In this document: positions 10,085-21,951 of the stretch, in pieces | Position numbering within the stretch: position 1 is the first letter of the stretch | How the letters are laid out: every line of letters begins with the position of its first letter | Origin: Mucidula mucida | Taxonomy: Eukaryota; Basidiomycota; Agaricomycetes; Agaricales; Physalacriaceae | DNA length: 50,253 bases | Reading direction: 5' to 3' | Assembly (NCBI GenBank): GCA_015501055.1 | Contig: JADNYV010000254.1 | Location: 1 to 50,253 of the forward strand | Made by a program: the position numbers and the translations under genes | Notes under the pieces: model-generated | The model's database searches: none | The model's input: the letters and a program-made list of their open reading frames with translations, nothing else | What the model was told of the DNA's origin: nothing

Positions 10085-13000
10085 TCACGGCCGTCCACCA
10101 CGTCTCGGGCGCCACACACCAGGCTTCTGCACCGTCTGGAATCCATCGTCCTCTGCAGGCTTTTCCTCCTTCTTTTGAACAGGAGTCTCGCTCCTCGGTG
10201 GGTGCAGCAGGAGCAGAAGCGCCACCCTCCGCACGAGCCTTCTCCCGCTCCCTCCAGCCACCACCGCCAAGAGCGCCAGGACGGTACTTGCCGGGAGCAG
10301 GACTCTCGGCACGAGGCGGCTGCATGCTCGCTCTGACGGGTGTCGTCGGCACAGAGGACTGCGGCGTACCGGTGCGACGCCACGCATCGCGCCACCATTG
10401 GTGCTGGAGGCGAATCCACCGCGGCTAGGCGGCGCAGCGGTAGCACCTTTGCGACGTTCGGCAGCGCGGCGCTCGGCTTCCTCCTCGCGCTCACGTTGTA
10501 GGCGGGCCTTCTCGGCAGCGGCAGCACGGTCGGCCTCACGTTCTTCTCTAGCCTTACGTGTCTTCTCCTCCTCGGCAGCTTTTACCGCTTCGGCCTCCTT
10601 CTGGATGCGTTCTTCCTCGAGACGAAGTTGCTCCTCTTCAGCAGCTCTCTCCTCTTCCAATCTTCGCTCTTCTTCTTCGGCCTGTCTCCTCCGCCTCTCT
10701 TCCTCTTCTCTCGCTTTCCTCTCATCATCTTTCTTCTTCTCGATAGCTTTCCTCCTCTTATTCTTCTCCTCCTCGCACTTCCTGGTGGCCTCGTCCTGCT
10801 TGCGGGCAAACTCTTCTCCCCTCTTCCTCACCAATTCTGCTCGGCGTTTCTCGTAGTCTTCGACCATGCGTTTCATACGTTCCTTGGTCTGGATCTCCTC
10901 CTTATGATGCGTGAGAGAAGCAGCTTTGCGTTGGGTCTGGAGGCCTTCGTGAGTAGTCCTATCCTGCAACTGCTGTCGCGAATAGTCTTGTGCGAGTAGA
11001 GGTGCCTCCTCTTTGCGATACGCGCGTTCGAGATGGTCGACCCGCTTGGCAATGACACGGAGACGCAGCGATGTCTCTTTCTTTTCTTTCTCGAGCTGCT
11101 GTACTTGCATCGAAAGCAGATTTTCGGTGTCGAACTTGTCGAGTTTCTGCAGCAAAAGTCAGAAAAACCATGTATAAGAAAAAATGTCGAGTTACCTCCA
11201 AATCCTTCTCCTTCAGTGTACCGACCTTCAACAAGCTCTGCGCATACTTCTCCGCTTCTACGCGCTGGATGTTCTCGCGCTCCTTCTTGACTCTCTCGAC
11301 CTCCCGAGCTCGAGCCATCTCCTTCTCGCGCCTGCCTTCCTCCTCTTTTTTCCGTCTGGCGATCTCGGCTAACCTCGAGCTCTCCTCCTTCTCCTTTCTG
11401 ACCGAAAGCTCCGAGTTCAACTCTCTCCTCCTCGCCACAAGAGCCCTACGAAGTGATAATGCATGACGTTCGGCATTGACCGCCTTGACGAGAGCATCAA
11501 GTTTCTCCGCATCCTTGTCGCTCTCGGGCGCTGGCTCCAGCATCGCGAGGGTGTTATGGAGACAAACAGCAACACTTCCCAAGCGTTTCCTGACGAGTTC
11601 GCCCACGCTGGGCTGCACGCCACTCTCCCTTGCGCCGACCTGATCCTCGTTGACCTTGCCAAATCCATCGTCGACGAATTCGACGCTTCCTTGGAGATGA
11701 TCAAGACGAACGTTGAGCTCTCCTCGGCGAGCACACCCCATCACGTACGACTCGACACGGCCTTGACTCCACTCCGCACCGAGCGGTGTAACGAGTTCCA
11801 AAAGATCCTTGAGACGCATCGTAGAATACACCTCGGAAAGTTGTAGAAGGAGCCTGCTGAGGACCGCCTCACGCAACAGCGGTACGTAGTCCTTGTACAC
11901 CTCCTCGCTTTCCAACTCGGCGAGCAGCGGCGCGACGTCCGCGCTGAGCGTGAGTGGCTCGAACTGCACCTCCAGCACGTCGTACAGCTTCTGAACCGTC
12001 GGCGGGCTGAGCCGGAGGACATCGGCTGCTTTCGCATCCTTAAGAAGACTCGCGCGTGTAGGAGGCTTGCTCAGACCGAGGAGGGCGGTAAGCCTAGCCG
12101 TCTTGCCTTTTCCACCCGACTCGCCAGGCTCGTATTCCAGATTGGTGTTGACAGGGACAGCCAAAGCGGACACAAGCACCTGCCCAGCCAAATTAGCCAC
12201 CTCCTTCGCCGATTCGGGCATGGAGGTGACGATAGCGTAATACCGCCCCCATGCTGCAGCGTGCCACAATGCACCAGCGCCGCCAGCACCGTTCATGAGG
12301 AAGACTTTGGTACACTTTTCGTAGTAGCCGGCCATCATAGCGGGGCGCGCAGAGACGCCTTTGTTGGGACCGAAGGCCTTGGCCATTGTGAGGAGCATGT
12401 GTACATCCTCGACGCTCCGGAAAGCTTCTTGCCACAACTCGAGCTTGACCGAAGTCGCGAGCTGAGCGAAGCGCGTGTCAAGATGATGCTGTAGAGTCTC
12501 TGGATCACTGAGATTGATCGCATGAGGTTGGTGGGAATATTTGGCGACATTGGAAAGATGGAGACGAAGTGTTTCGCACAGACGCCTGAACTCGACGCGC
12601 CGGTTGTAAGCCAGACAGAACGTGAATGCAGATTGGGCGATTTGCTAACAATTATATGAAGAAATGTTTTGTTAGGAAAAGCATCAAGTTTACCTGATAT
12701 ATGCCTTCCAATCTCGCGTTATTCTTGAGCGTCTCTAGACTTGTCCGGTAGGCTTCCCAGAGGAATTTGAGCCAGGGCGTCACGAGCGCCCTGTCAGTCC
12801 TGTCCTTGTTTTGGTCACCGCTGACCGCGCCGAGCAGTATAGACTCTGGCGTCTCCGATGCTTCCAGATCCTCAACTTCCACGCCTGTCGAGGCCGATGC
12901 TGCAGCCGTGACCTGCGCCGCTTTATCCACCGCCTCCTGTACCCTCCTACTCGCCTCGCTCACAAGTCTCTGAACAACTCTTTCCACAGAAGATGTATCG

Positions 13001-13292
13001 ACGTTCTGGGCAATATTCTTGTACTGCATAAGACCTTCCTTGGCCTGCCGTCCTCGTCTGGTTTCGACGCATAATTCTACAAATCTAGAAAAATCGTAAT
13101 GAGCGGGGAAATAAGATAATACCATTCAGCGCACCTAATCATAATGGGCTCCAGCATGGGCAAGGGCGTGCTTCGAAATCGTTTGCTCGCGAATAGATCC
13201 GACAGGCTCTGAAGCGCAGCGTGCGGCTGCCCGACGGACACCAGTCCATCGGCCTGCTTGAGCACCGTCGAAGGATTCGAGAACGGTGCCAT
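10085..13292 (-). CDS. tif32: eukaryotic translation initiation factor 3 subunit A (eIF3a)
   Basis: This is the scaffold subunit of eIF3, acting in the cytosol on the 40S subunit. The exons are complement(10085..11146, 11196..12644, 12694..13084, 13135..13292), 1019 residues, with introns of 49-50 bp that all restore the frame. The N-terminus is classic (NPSTVLKQADGLVSVGQPHA, then RFVELCVETRRGRQAKEGL). A PCI-type helical region spans about residues 330-540, followed by the spectrin-like and highly charged Glu/Arg/Lys region from about residue 620 to 910. The end EKPAEDDGFQTV...WRPRRGGRP is also typical. An oddity lies at about residues 916-986 (10190-10400). There the expected tail (ESPAPGKYRPGALGGGGWRE) is encoded one frame off, so two opposite single-base shifts flank it. 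The frame nonetheless stays open to the normal C-terminus. Confidence 0.93.
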
Positions 13293-14204
13293 ATTTTAGT
13301 GTGCTGTATGCGTGTACCCTAGATGACGGAAGATAAAAGGAATTTGTTCAATGAAATGCTCCATTTTTGCAAAAGCGACGACGCACTGAAGACAGGTATT
13401 GCTTTTTATCGCGTCGATGAATGTCGTGGGCTCTCCAAGCCGAGGCTCGTTTGCGAACGATGACGGGCGAAAAAAGTCAGTGTGGCTGTGCTCGCTTCCG
13501 ATGAAGATGTTTGTGAGTGTTTGCCTTGGGCCTAGACGAACTTTACTGTGATAATTATCTCCTCCTTGTCGAGACTCAGCACGGTTGAATCATGTCCTAC
13601 TACTTGCGAACACTAAGTCTCTAGTGCTAGATCAATCTACCGTCGGTTTTACTGTGTTGTACTAAGAAGTCTTCAAGCCCGGAAATATTACTTTCTTGCC
13701 CACTTGATTCAACATTTCCGCGCGACCGCAGACTCTATGACTGCCCTGTCCGCCTCTCAACAAATAACTATATAACGACCTTACGACGTCCACAGGGTAA
13801 CGGTATCAAACGGGCCACAGTATTGCAATGACATAGCGAAATCCGGCCAGAACCATTCCCGCTGCCAATCGATTCTTCGAAGGAACCGCCATGACCAACA
13901 GCAATTTGACGCAAACAGGTTTGCGAGCTCCTGAAAATCTCGGCCGTTCAGGACCGCAAAATCGGGAGGTGGAATTGTCGTATATGAGCCCGATAGGTAT
14001 CTTTGATCTCTTCCTACTTATACGATACGCTGTTTCATTCTCTTCTGAGGTGATCATGACTGTTCTCGCTGTAATTTTCTTCGAAAGGAACGTCGCAGAA
14101 GCCACATCACTTGAACTTCTGAAAACTCGCAAGATTGAATTGCGGAACGTATGATATACTACTCCTACGAGGATACGAGATATACGCTGACCTCCAGCAG
14201 ACCC
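13293..14204. other. intergenic between eIF3a promoter and STAND gene 3' end
   Basis: This should hold the eIF3a promoter (right of 13292) and the 3' untranslated region of the STAND gene (left of 14205). The open frames here (for example 13806-14154 on either strand) have no recognisable family features. No repeat or RNA gene was seen. Confidence 0.4.
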
Positions 14205-17200
14205 CTACATCTCGCTAACATGACATTTTGTCCATTCCTCACCATGTACAGAGTCCTTGAAGTTGACTGTCACCCTTCCTGTGGCGATGAGGAGGACACA
14301 TTGCGGCATCAAATCCTTGTCATGCACAAAAGCTCGATACTCTGGCAACACCCACATCCTCCGCTCACCCTGTGGACCTCGAATCCATCCACTTGTACCA
14401 GGTAACCTCAGAGCTGAACTGGTCGAATTGACCATTTCGTTGGTCCTTCGCAAAAGCGACTCGGCGGACACAAGATATAAATCCCATACCCGAATGGTCG
14501 TGTCAGCAGATCCAGACACGGCATGCCGACCATTCGGTGCAAATGCAATGCAGCGCACGGTGTCCGTGTGCCCAAGCAAAGGTTGCCCTACCAAGGCACC
14601 CTTTTCCACATCCCATAGGCAGACAGTACAATCTGCGGAGCCTGAAACAATGAATAAGCTGTCGGGCGAGAACGAAACAGCAAAAACATCGTCGGTATGT
14701 CCGTCAAGGGTCCACAAGAGTTCTCCCGTTTGAGCATCCCAAATTCGAATCTTATTGTCTTCACCTCCAGAGGCTATGCGCCGTCCATCCGAGGAGTAAG
14801 CGAGAGCCCAAATCCAGCCAATGTGCCCCGTCAGAGGCCCGAGCAACAGTTCACCCGTCTCTGCACTCCATACGCAGATCGTGCTATCGAAGGAGGCTGA
14901 GGCAATGCGCTTCCCATCTGGTGACAGAACAGCCCACTTTACTTCATGTTTATGACATTCAAGGAGCGATACTACAGGCTTCCCCGTCGCAGTGTCCCAA
15001 ATATGCACCGTCTTGTCCTTCGAAGCCGATACGATGTGTTTCCCATCCAGCGAGAATTCCACTGACCAGACCCATTGGGTATGGCCTGTGATGATGGGCA
15101 TTGTGGTGTCTGGCTCGCCTGAGTTCGCGTTCCATATGCGAATTGTGTGGTCGTCGGCGCACGACGCAATCTGCATGCCGTCTTTAGAGAACACGGCGCA
15201 GTTTACGTCGTCTGTGTGTCCTGATAGAGGCTTCATCACGGGCTTGCCTGTACATGCATCCCAAATGCGCACGGTTCTGTCAGCGGATCCTGACAGAATA
15301 CGTTTGCCATCTGAGGAGAAGACAACAGAGTAAACAGCTTTGGTGTGACCTTCGAGAGGATTTGAAGGACGGTCGTCATTGGAGACGGCCCAGACGCTGA
15401 TTGTGCGATCCGCTGAGCCAGAGACTAAGCGCTTTCCGTCAGGAGAAAACGCGAGAGACAAGACAGGGTCGGTGTGGCCTACGATGGGCTGCATGACAAG
15501 GCCGCCCGTGTCGACGTCCCAAACGAGGATTGTGCGATCGTCCGAACACGACGCGATGTGTTTGTCGTCGGGAGCGAACGCGACACTGTTCACGTTGTTC
15601 GAGTGTTCCTTCAGTGGCGCTATTAAGCACTCCCCGCTTGAAGAGTTCCACACATTTATCCTCCAGTCGCGCGAGCCAGAGATAATTCGTGTGCCGTCTG
15701 GTGAGAACGCAACGGATTGCACAGCAAAATCATGGCCTTTAAGAGGTTGCAGTGCGGGCGTCCCAGTTTTCGCATTCCACAAGCGAATCGTGCAGTCCTC
15801 TGAGCCAGACGCAATCAGCTCACCATCTCGAGAGATTGCAACACATGTGACCGCCTCATCGTGGCCTTCGAGTGGGGACAAAAACGGTTGTCCGTCTTGC
15901 ACGTTGGAGATAAGGACAGTCTTGTCCTTACTACCAGAAATCACCTGAGCACCGCTGTTCGAAAACATCACAGACATGACGGAGGCAGTGTGTCTCGTGA
16001 TGACAAGCGTACACTCGCCAGTCCGCGCGTCCCAGATGCGAATTGTGCAGTCCGACGAGCCCGAAGCAATCTGGGACGCGTCTGGGGAGTAGGCAATGCT
16101 CAAGACTTCGCCCGTGTGACCTTTAAGCTGATCGACGAGCTCCCCCGTACCTGAACTCCATTTGCAGACACTTTTATCCCCCGCCCCCGATGCGATGTAA
16201 TTCCCATCTGGGGACACTGCAACCGCATTCACGGCGCCTGAGTGTGCCCTCAGAAGCAAGATGGGCACTCGGGCTCGAGTAAGTCCCCGAACGTTGGGAA
16301 GGGGAAGACAGGCGAAACGCAAAGCATTTTCGTGGACGACGGAAGAGGTGGGACGAGCAAAGGGGATAGCAGAAAGATAGATATGTGGTGGGCTGTGTTT
16401 GATGGCATCGCGCGAAAGGATAACGAACTCACTAGCGTCCCGGAGGAAACTAGTAAGAGACGGCGACATCTTTTGCAACTGGGTGATAATTCTTTGAGTA
16501 AGCTAGCGAGCGGAAACTAGATGTATCGAGAGCACTCACTAGAACCGGGGTGCCCAGTGATCTCATAAGCATCTGTATGCAATTATTCAATAATCCCATT
16601 GCCAAAAGAGCTTCGATCCAGTACAACAGCTTCTTCCTGAGAAAGAGTTCGAGGTGATGGAGTAGAGAATCCACGTCCTGAATGGCGACGCTAGCGTCGA
16701 TGACGTGGTCCAGCCAGTACTGGCACGCATACTGCAGTTGCCAAGGGACATCATGGGTGGTTGAAGTGACGACGGAAGTGTCAGGAAGCAGCTCGGTCGG
16801 CTGGTAGGATGATAATGATTGCGACACGTTGAAATGAAGATCTGAGTGCATAATTTTGAAGCACCTCTTAGCGAAATGGCAGTGCCCCTTCGACAATAGA
16901 ACACGCACGTCTGAAGGAACATGCTGCGACGACGTCAAGAATTCGCCGAACGACGCGTGGAATATGGACACGGTACCATCGTCGTCGCCCGGCATGCGAA
17001 TGACAGAGTGGAGCTGGTCAAGCATGCTACGAATCCTGTATGCGTCCACATCGAGCCAAGTACTCAGTGTTGGAATGGACAGGGGTTTACATGCGACAAG
17101 AATCGCGGTCAGGATACGGCGGATGGTGACAACTTGTTCTCGTGACTTGCGGGTCATTGACTTGGTGAGGATTTGGGTGTAGAGTTCCTCGAGATTCGTC

Positions 17201-19085
17201 ATTTCTGCGAAACATCCTGTTGAGAACAGAGCTTGAAGGTTACCGACCGGGTCTTCCCCGATATATTTGACAGCAGTAAATGCGTAGATGAAAAGACTTC
17301 CTGCACGATCAACGAGGCGACGTACGTCCTCTGCGCTTGGCCAGTCTGGGGGAACAAGATCGGAGCGTTCTCGGGAGACATCTGCGAGGCTGTTTGTGAG
17401 ATAGGTAGAAATGTCTGTTTTGACAATTCCTGGATCTATCTCGTGGAGGCGCAGGACTCGATATTCGGGGCTCAAGCTGAGAAATTGCGCGCGGATATGC
17501 CGCTCTGGGCGGGAGGTGACGAAAATCTTGATTGGAAGGTAGTGAGAGGCATTGATAATGCAAGTTAAGAACTCTTTGGTTAGAGCTTCGTCGGTGCATT
17601 CATCGAGCGCATCAACAATGAGCACCACAGTTCGCAGACGATCGTTTTCAATATGACCAAACGGATTCTTGATGATATGCTGCATTTGTTCACCGAGATT
17701 GGAATGATAGGAAACGAAGCTCTTGCTGAGAGCTTGCAAGAGATATTCTTTGAATCCTGGAATAACGAGCGCCATAGACGAAGCGAGAGTGGGGATGACG
17801 CGTTTGATGTCTCTACGCTCGGCGGTCCCGACCCGCGAGCAGAAGAAACTACCTCCAAGTCTCTTATCCTTGCGAAGCAGGTGACTGAGAGAGCGCGCGA
17901 TCGCAGATTTGCCCGTACCGGCCAAGCCGTCCAGCCAGAAAATGCGAGGAGCATCAGCATCAAGGCTCCAACCATTCAGTTCGTTCAAAAGGTCAACCCG
18001 TGTGCCGAGCATGCAGCATGGATCATCTTGAGCCACTATGTCTGCTGGCTCGACGCGGCCAAGGCGCCGGGTGAGTATGTCTGAATAGGCTAAGTGAGAG
18101 ATGTGAGAGTAATGGAATGAAAACAAGGTACCGCTGTCCACAAATGTCTTGAGCTGAAAATGGGTTTGTACCGTGGTCGTTTGTATCTTCGTTGCGGCTA
18201 CGTACGTCTCGGCGGCAGTAGCTTGCATCTCGTACTCAGCCAGCTCCTTCAGACGCGCAAGGGCACCTTCCATGTCGTCTTGACCACCGATACAGCCCAG
18301 ACTCTGGGCATAATGAACTATATATAATTCTTCAATGACGAGGAAAGTGGGAACGGGAATCGAACGCGCCTAATCGTCCACAGCGACGATGTTTAAGTAG
18401 TTTGACGGCCAATGCGATGATGTCGAGTAAGTGCTCAAGCGTGTCGATCGCAAGTTTTCTTGTGGCAGTACCGAGAAGAAGCATTTTCCCGCGTGCATCC
18501 AGCAGGCGAACGGAAAGGCGGTCTAGGTAACGATTTAACGCTTCAAAGACGTCCAGGACTGCATCATAGCGTTTGCTTATTCCTTTTGTGGCCTCATGAC
18601 AAGAGAAGTCAAGCTAACTAGCGCTGACAGGAGGCAGCACACACCTGGAGAAGAATAGCAAAAACAACAAATATAGTTTTCCCACCGGGCACTTGCTGTA
18701 TCTTATTCAGTATAGAATATTTCAAAACATCAAGAATTCGCACTAAGTCGCTAGCAAGCTCTCCAGCCGCCTCCGTGACGACTAACAGTGCCCTGACAAT
18801 AGGCTTGAAGTACTTTTCTCGAAGTTCGTCCCAACGAGAGCCAGGCGCTCTAAATGCCTTGAAATCCTTCATGTGGGTTTCTACCATGGCAAATACTTGG
18901 TCGAGTGACTGAACATCGCTGAATGAGTGGGCGAGCTTGTGTTTGAGCGGATCAACCCCAGTCTTCCGAGTGAATCTGTCAAGGGCATTCAGCCATAGCT
19001 GACTGAAGGATATTGTCCCGCCAGATGGCATTGTGTGGTGGAAGAGCGACGATGCAGGATGGGGCTTCGTAGACGGGGTCATCAA
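14205..19085 (-). CDS. STAND NLR-like protein: Goodbye-NACHT-14xWD40
   Basis: This is a cytosolic signal-transduction NTPase of the fungal NLR type, implicated in nonself recognition and programmed cell death. My model is complement(14205..16478, 16540..18317, 18382..18592, 18645..19085), 1567 residues. An extra 51-bp in-frame intron at 18081-18131 is likely. Residues 1-218 match the fungal STAND N-terminal Goodbye domain (FSQLWLNALDRFTRKTG, then PGGKTIFVVFAILLQ, ATKGISKRYDAVLDVFE). NACHT has Walker A GLAGTGKSAIAR (about 346-357) and Walker B VVLIVDALDEC. Fourteen WD40 repeats follow from about residue 888, enough for two seven-bladed propellers, then a GW...HGEEWTKC tail. The repeats differ clearly from each other, unlike the near-identical repeats of rapidly evolving HNWD genes. 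The 18318-18381 junction is the least certain. Confidence 0.88.
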
Positions 19086-20277
19086 GGTCCGAAAACATCA
19101 CCTCGCGTAATACACGCGTTTAATACTTCAAGAGACATCTCGCTGAATCTCAGGCATCAAGGAAATGAGATTCAGCGGAAAAAATCTGGTGAGAAAATCT
19201 AGAATCACAATAGAAATACAAGCATTGAAAGAAGACTAACACCATGACACCCAGACTACACGAGGAACAGTTAAGCGCCATAGAGTTAGGTAGAGTATTT
19301 CGCCCACTTACTAGCTGTACGACTGTTCTCTGATATAACAGTCTCTTCCATTGACTGTAAGGTACCGTCCAGCTAGAAGCGTTCGTGCGCGAAATGCAGT
19401 TGAAATTTTTGGTTTACTGGGGTTGAGACGCGTCTGCATGCCATGGCAGCCGCCGTTTCCACTGTTGCTTGCGATCCTCCCAAACTGACGTCCTAAGCAA
19501 GGATTGCCGAGAACCTTCCTCCTCCTGATTTGAATGTCAATCGTAGAATGGTCATGTCTGCAATGAGGACTGGCCGCGGAACAAACACACGCCGAAATGA
19601 ATCTGAGAAGTCGAGTCATACGGTTTCGTGGTGTCCTGTGGTTCCACATTACTAAAAGTCGACTTTTGGCGCCAACGGCTTGGCTCTTGCCCTGAGGAGA
19701 TTCGGATTTCACGCTGCGCCCCGAGTGTAATCTTCTGCCTCATGCATTGTATAACCCAAAGCAGATGATGGTCACCCGGATAGCGGGTGGGAAGTGCCGT
19801 TTACTAGGTAGTTGGTACTAGTTAGCACCCAGTATCCTAGATTTAAATTGAGGCGTACGCTAGACGCGTTCAGCACGTGATCCCGCATCGATTCGTGGTG
19901 ACGAAACAAATTCTTTCTCACCCCGTGCTTTGCGCTGATCATGAATGGCTAGATCCAATGCAGGCGCAGACTCTTGATAGTCAGGCGTACGATCTTGCTC
20001 TCCTTAACAAAAGTAACCATACATTGAACTAGCAAGGTCGCGAGCGTGACGGGCTTGGATGGACAACAAGATTAGCATTACGCTGCCCAATGCCAAGGGA
20101 ACCGAGTCCGGAGGGACCGCGTCGGTGCCAGCAGCAGCATGCAGACAGGTATGCGACTCGGCATGGGGAAGGTTCAGCGCCGCAACATCCGAAAGTGTGG
20201 CGCGCGTTCCGTTCTGTAAGAAAACGCGCTCTGCGTTGGGCTCTTGGTGTTTTGGACTCCGTGGCACGCAAAGTGCA
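19086..20277. other. intergenic, nothing recognised
   Basis: The right side of the STAND gene should contain its promoter. Open frames at 19311-19743 and 20004-20286 have no recognisable domains and atypical composition for proteins. No repeat structure was found. Confidence 0.4.
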
Positions 20278-20614
20278 CCTCGTCACACGCCTGCCACGAA
20301 GTAGTTAGAAATACCGAGACCAGAATCATAGTACCGCGTACCTAAGTTCCCGATCTCCGAGCGATGAACCTCACACTCCTTCACTCCTTCACCATGAGGC
20401 CACGCTCAAGATTTCCTCCGGCGGTAGGCGTGTTTAGCGATATTTTCGTTGCGGATACCAAATTTGTCAGGTCAAAAGTGTCTGGCCGGCACGTTGCTAG
20501 AGCACCTTACAGGCGCGGGTCAGACGATCACCCGTTACCCTTCAGCGACACTGTACACGCACTGATGACAAGGACGCTTCAATGTGGTTCGTGGGCGTCG
20601 CCTGTGAAGCAACG
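20278..20614 (-). pseudogene. decayed duplicate of RPL11 with intron remnants
   Basis: The plus-strand text resembles the antisense of RPL11 (7490-7970) in the same order. Matches include taccgagaccagaatcat for taccgataccaggatcat, ctccttcacc(a)tgaggccacgctcaag for ctccttcaccttgagaccgcgctcaag, gtcagacgatcacccg (identical), cgcactgatgac (identical) and ggttcgtgggcgtcgcct (identical). Many small deletions break the frame. The cgcactgatgac match includes the 5' splice site of intron 2, and agcaacg near 20609 matches the inside of intron 1. The copy therefore came from genomic DNA rather than from a spliced mRNA. Confidence 0.75.
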
Positions 20615-20831
20615 AGTTGCGACCCATACACTTTCCTGTAAATCACTTAACAGAACAAAAGGAACGGGTGAAATGTCGTCGTCGTTATCGTAATAAGTGG
20701 ATGAGCGGGTGGGTAGTGAGTGAAATTAAGATGCTACATTGCGAAAGATAACATAGATAAATTAGCAAGGTGGGTAGCGTATATCACGCCTTTTATGCCT
20801 CCAGGAATGCCTCTAAAACTCCGCCTCACGA

Positions 20832-21690
20832 TCACCATTCACGAGCCTTGGGGGGTCTGGGGACCTGGTAGTCCAAGACGACAGGACGTCCTTGAATGGT
20901 GATGGGACTGGACAAGCCGGCCTCGTATGCTGCCACAGCAGAGTCCAGCTCAAAGAACTCGACGTGGGCAAAGCCGCGGGGAGAGCCTTCCCGGCTGCGT
21001 CCTGTAAACAAGTCAATTAAAAAACTGTAGAAACATGAAACACAAATACACGTACCAATAGCCACACGCTTGACAGAGCCATACTCGGAAAAGATTTCGA
21101 ATACATCCTGCTCAGACGCCTGGAAGGACAGGCTGCCCATGAAAAGCGTCGCCGACGGGGCTTTCTCGGACCGGGACCTCTGCTGAGCGCCACCACCAGA
21201 CGTGGCAGACTGGTTCTTGGCCCAGTCTATGGCTGCAGTGCGTCCGCCGAAAATGAAAGGCTGGGCAAGGTGGTCGCGTATCACAGTCGCCGCCGCATCT
21301 TCCGACTCAAACTCGACCATGGCCCACCCACTTGGTCGCCCCGTCGCAGGGTCGGTGCCTAGAAAAAAAAGTAAGCGACGACCGACATGCATGCTAGACG
21401 CAAAACGCACCCTTGTGAACGTTGGTCATGACGCCAAAGTCCTGCAGCTCATGGCGAATGTCGTCCTCTGCCATATTGAAGGGCAGGTTGCCAAGGTATA
21501 GGACCTTGCGGGGCTGGGCGGTACTCGACTCGTCGCTCATCCAGCGGCGTGCAGCAATGGTGGGGAGTCTCTGCTGGAGCAAAGTGGGACGCGCTATGGA
21601 CGCACGCGAAGACAGAGAGCGGGTGCTGCAGCGCGAGACTGCTGTGAGAGCGCGGGCATTGACGCGAACGAGATTGCTGAACATGGACAT
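20832..21690 (-). CDS. two-RRM RNA-binding protein, probably mitochondrial
   Basis: The exons are complement(20832..21001, 21056..21358, 21411..21690), 250 residues. Both introns (54 and 52 bp) split Gly codons and restore the frame. The first 50 residues are rich in Arg, Ser and Ala with almost no acidic residues (MSMFSNLVRVNARALTAVS), a typical mitochondrial presequence ending near ARRWMSDES. RRM1 (about 62-140) has the RNP2 motif LYLGNLPF and an RNP1-like segment SGWAMVEF. RRM2 (about 163-243) has LFMGSLSF and RGFAHVEF. Such proteins resemble fungal nucleolin-like or mitochondrial mRNA-binding factors. The exact orthologue is not clear from sequence alone. Gene spacing is tight (261 bp to the next gene on the right). 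Confidence 0.88.
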
Positions 21691-21951
21691 GGCGGTTCGG
21701 AGAGAGTATGGACGGAATGAAAAGTTTTGGCGGTTGGCCGTGTTTGGTCAGTATGCGATTATGTAAGTAAGGCCTAGAGCCGGCACACCCGGCCTTGCTG
21801 TTCAAAGTGAAGGCGGCACTGTTTAAAGTCGAATACTTCCCAATGATCTCGAGATAAACATCGTTAGACTAGCAAAATTACAACAAAGGTTGATACTACA
21901 TTAAGTACATGCAAGATATAACGATACACTGATATAAACTAGACTCATAAA

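Noticed and set aside
10398..10999. Long plus-strand frames rich in Ser, Leu and Phe
   Set aside because: They are the antisense of the Glu/Arg/Lys-rich coiled region of eIF3a, which naturally lacks stops on the opposite strand.
14205..16478. WD40 protein as a gene separate from the NACHT frame
   Set aside because: A 61-bp GT-AG intron (16479-16539) joins the two in phase, and this architecture is standard for fungal STAND proteins.
18340..18365. tRNA T-arm-like sequence (gttcgattcccg on the minus strand)
   Set aside because: No acceptor, D or anticodon arm pairs around it. It lies inside the proposed intron of the STAND gene.
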